Part shown: positions 62,800 to 64,000 of the stretch, piece by piece
Numbering within the stretch: the stretch's first letter is position 1
Layout of the letters: every line of letters begins with the position of its first letter
NCBI RefSeq assembly: GCF_001317355.1
Contig: NZ_LKET01000021.1
Coordinates: 248,001 to 312,000 of the forward strand
Origin: Oxobacter pfennigii
GTDB lineage: Bacteria; Bacillota; Clostridia; Clostridiales; Oxobacteraceae
DNA length: 64,000 nucleotides
Direction of reading: 5' to 3'
Made by a program: the position numbers and the translations under genes
Notes under the pieces: model-generated
The model's database searches: none
Told to the model about the DNA's origin: nothing
What the model saw: only the letters and a program-made list of their open reading frames with translations

Positions 62800-64000
62800 A
62801 TTTAACGCCAAAGGAAGTATCACAAAGAAGTGCCCTTAGAATCAACCCGGCAAAGACCTGTCAGCCAATAGGCGCCATGTATGCAGCTTTAGGCATACAC
62901 AAGTGCCTTCCTCACAGCCATGGTTCACAAGGGTGCTGTTCATATCACAGGATGCAGCTTACCAGGCATTTTAAGGACCCTGTAATGGCTTCCACGAGCT
63001 CATTCACAGAAGGCGCCTCGGTATTCGGAGGAGGTAGCAATTTAAAGACAGCTATAAAAAATATTTTTACAATATATGATCCTGAAATAATCGCAGTACA
63101 CACAACCTGTCTTTCAGAAACCATAGGTGACGATTTAAAGACAATTATACTGCAGTCGGAAGTTCCGGAAGGAAAGTTTGTTATTCATGCTAACACTCCA
63201 AGCTATGTCGGCTCCCATATTACAGGTTTTTCGGGGATGGTTAAAGGGATGGTTGATTATCTGTCGGTAAATTCAGGCAAGCCTAATGGAAAAATCACCG
63301 TTATCCCCGGCTTTATAAGCCCGGGAGATATGAAAGAAATAAAAAGGCTGCTGTTATCCATGGGTTTATCCTTCATAATGCTTCCGGACACCAGCGGAGT
63401 ATTGGATTCTCCTATGACCGGTGAATTTAATATGTATCCCAAAGGCGGCACAAAGATTGAAGAAATAGTTGATGCAGGAAATTCCTATCATACCCTTGCC
63501 CTTGGAAAATTTGCATCAGCGGCAGGAGCCATATCCTTAGAAAAGAAATGCAAGGTCCCTTTAAGCGTTTTAAGAACTCCCATAGGCATTGATGCAACGG
63601 ATCAGTTCTTAATGGCACTGTCTAAGCTTACAGGTAAAGATATTCCTGACTATATAGAAGAGGAAAGAGGGCAGCTGGTTGACTTGATGCTTGATTCACA
63701 CCACTACCTCCATGATAAAAAAGTCGCCATATTCGGAGACCCGGATACAGTAACCGCCATGACAGAGTTCGTATTAAGCTTAGGAATGATTCCTAAATAT
63801 GTACTGACCGGTACTCCCGGAGACGGTTTCAACGCCGAAGTGGAAGAAATGCTCAAAAATGCAGGAGTAAAGGGAAGCACTGTTAAAAATGCCGGAGACT
63901 TGTTTGAGCTCCATCAGTGGATGAAAAATGAGCCGGTGGATCTGTTAATGGGAAACACACACGGTAAATACGTAGCAAGGGCTGAAAACGTACCCTTTGT
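62793..64000 (+). CDS. nifK: Nitrogenase molybdenum-iron protein beta chain (3' end outside window)
   Basis: The first 402 codons are visible, and the frame is open at the window end. P-cluster ligands are C23 ('KTCQPIGAMYAALG'), C48 ('HGSQGCCSYHR') and C106 ('TTCLSETIGDD'). As in C. pasteurianum, the protein starts close to the first ligand, without the roughly 50 N-terminal residues of proteobacterial NifK; the missing part matches the insertion in NifD. The start overlaps nifD by seven bases with GGAGGG upstream. Confidence 0.96.
   Translation, partial: MLNLTPKEVSQRSALRINPAKTCQPIGAMYAALGIHKCLPHSHGSQGCCSYHRMQLTRHFKDPVMASTSSFTEGASVFGGGSNLKTAIKNIFTIYDPEIIAVHTTCLSETIGDDLKTIILQSEVPEGKFVIHANTPSYVGSHITGFSGMVKGMVDYLSVNSGKPNGKITVIPGFISPGDMKEIKRLLLSMGLSFIMLPDTSGVLDSPMTGEFNMYPKGGTKIEEIVDAGNSYHTLALGKFASAAGAISLEKKCKVPLSVLRTPIGIDATDQFLMALSKLTGKDIPDYIEEERGQLVDLMLDSHHYLHDKKVAIFGDPDTVTAMTEFVLSLGMIPKYVLTGTPGDGFNAEVEEMLKNAGVKGSTVKNAGDLFELHQWMKNEPVDLLMGNTHGKYVARAENVPF

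Overview
The window reads as chromosomal DNA of a low-GC, anaerobic, probably spore-forming clostridium (Firmicutes). Pointers are strong GGAGG-type ribosome binding sites, TTG/GTG starts, oxygen-sensitive enzymes (class III ribonucleotide reductase, corrinoid methyltransferases, nitrogenase), flavin-dependent thymidylate synthase, a split transketolase, and NifD/NifK of the Clostridium pasteurianum type (NifD with an extra C-terminal-half insertion, NifK with a short N-terminus). I cannot name the species from the sequence.

Layout. 1-2.5 kb: the end of an MFS transporter, a UroD-family methyltransferase and its corrinoid protein. 2.6-12.5 kb: housekeeping and defence genes (RluF-like pseudouridine synthase, NrdG/NrdD with an NrdR box, HxlR regulator, MATE and MFS transporters, MscL, an ABC-F protein with an elaborate leader). 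12.9-18.3 kb: ThyX, then a polysaccharide deacetylase and a response regulator / histidine kinase / lipoprotein operon behind an array of phased TTGTAA sites. 18.5-23.6 kb: a palindromic repeat, a second UroD-family protein, a small gene graveyard (nitrilase and phage antirepressor fragments), and a class III aminotransferase plus semialdehyde dehydrogenase operon. 23.7-29.2 kb: a complete branched-chain amino acid ABC importer (liv), divergent from the dehydrogenase; both leaders carry a terminator hairpin. 29.3-36.5 kb: lipoproteins, a lone HyuA-like protein, a C39-like peptidase and an M20 amidohydrolase. 36.7-42.3 kb: a MacB/FtsX-type ABC export system, an MBL-fold hydrolase and a nitroreductase. 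42.5-47.5 kb: split transketolase, a 40-residue peptide gene, and a lysine-riboswitch-controlled amino acid ABC importer. 47.6-54.6 kb: the rest of a corrinoid methyl-transfer system (methyl-THF methyltransferase, ferredoxin/ASKHA reactivator, MFS transporter, corrinoid protein, UroD-family methyltransferase). 54.6-58 kb: DMT transporter, MnmA, MBL protein, glyoxalase-fold protein. 58.2-64 kb: a PucR-type regulator and nifH-nifI1-nifI2-nifD-nifK (NifK runs off the end).

How the genes fit together. The corrinoid genes give all parts of a methyl-transfer chain: substrate methyltransferase (three UroD-family members), corrinoid shuttle (two), methyl-THF methyltransferase (one) and ATP-dependent reductive activator (one), with MFS transporters beside two of the modules. 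This suggests growth on methylated (for example methoxylated or N-methylated) compounds feeding methyl-tetrahydrofolate. The nif operon with two PII-like NifI proteins indicates diazotrophy with post-translational switching of nitrogenase.

The strongest unexpected signals are non-coding: a family of about 205-bp palindromic elements whose terminal stems change sequence but stay paired, a two-layer RNA switch ahead of the ABC-F gene, and back-to-back terminator-bearing leaders between the aminotransferase/dehydrogenase and liv operons.
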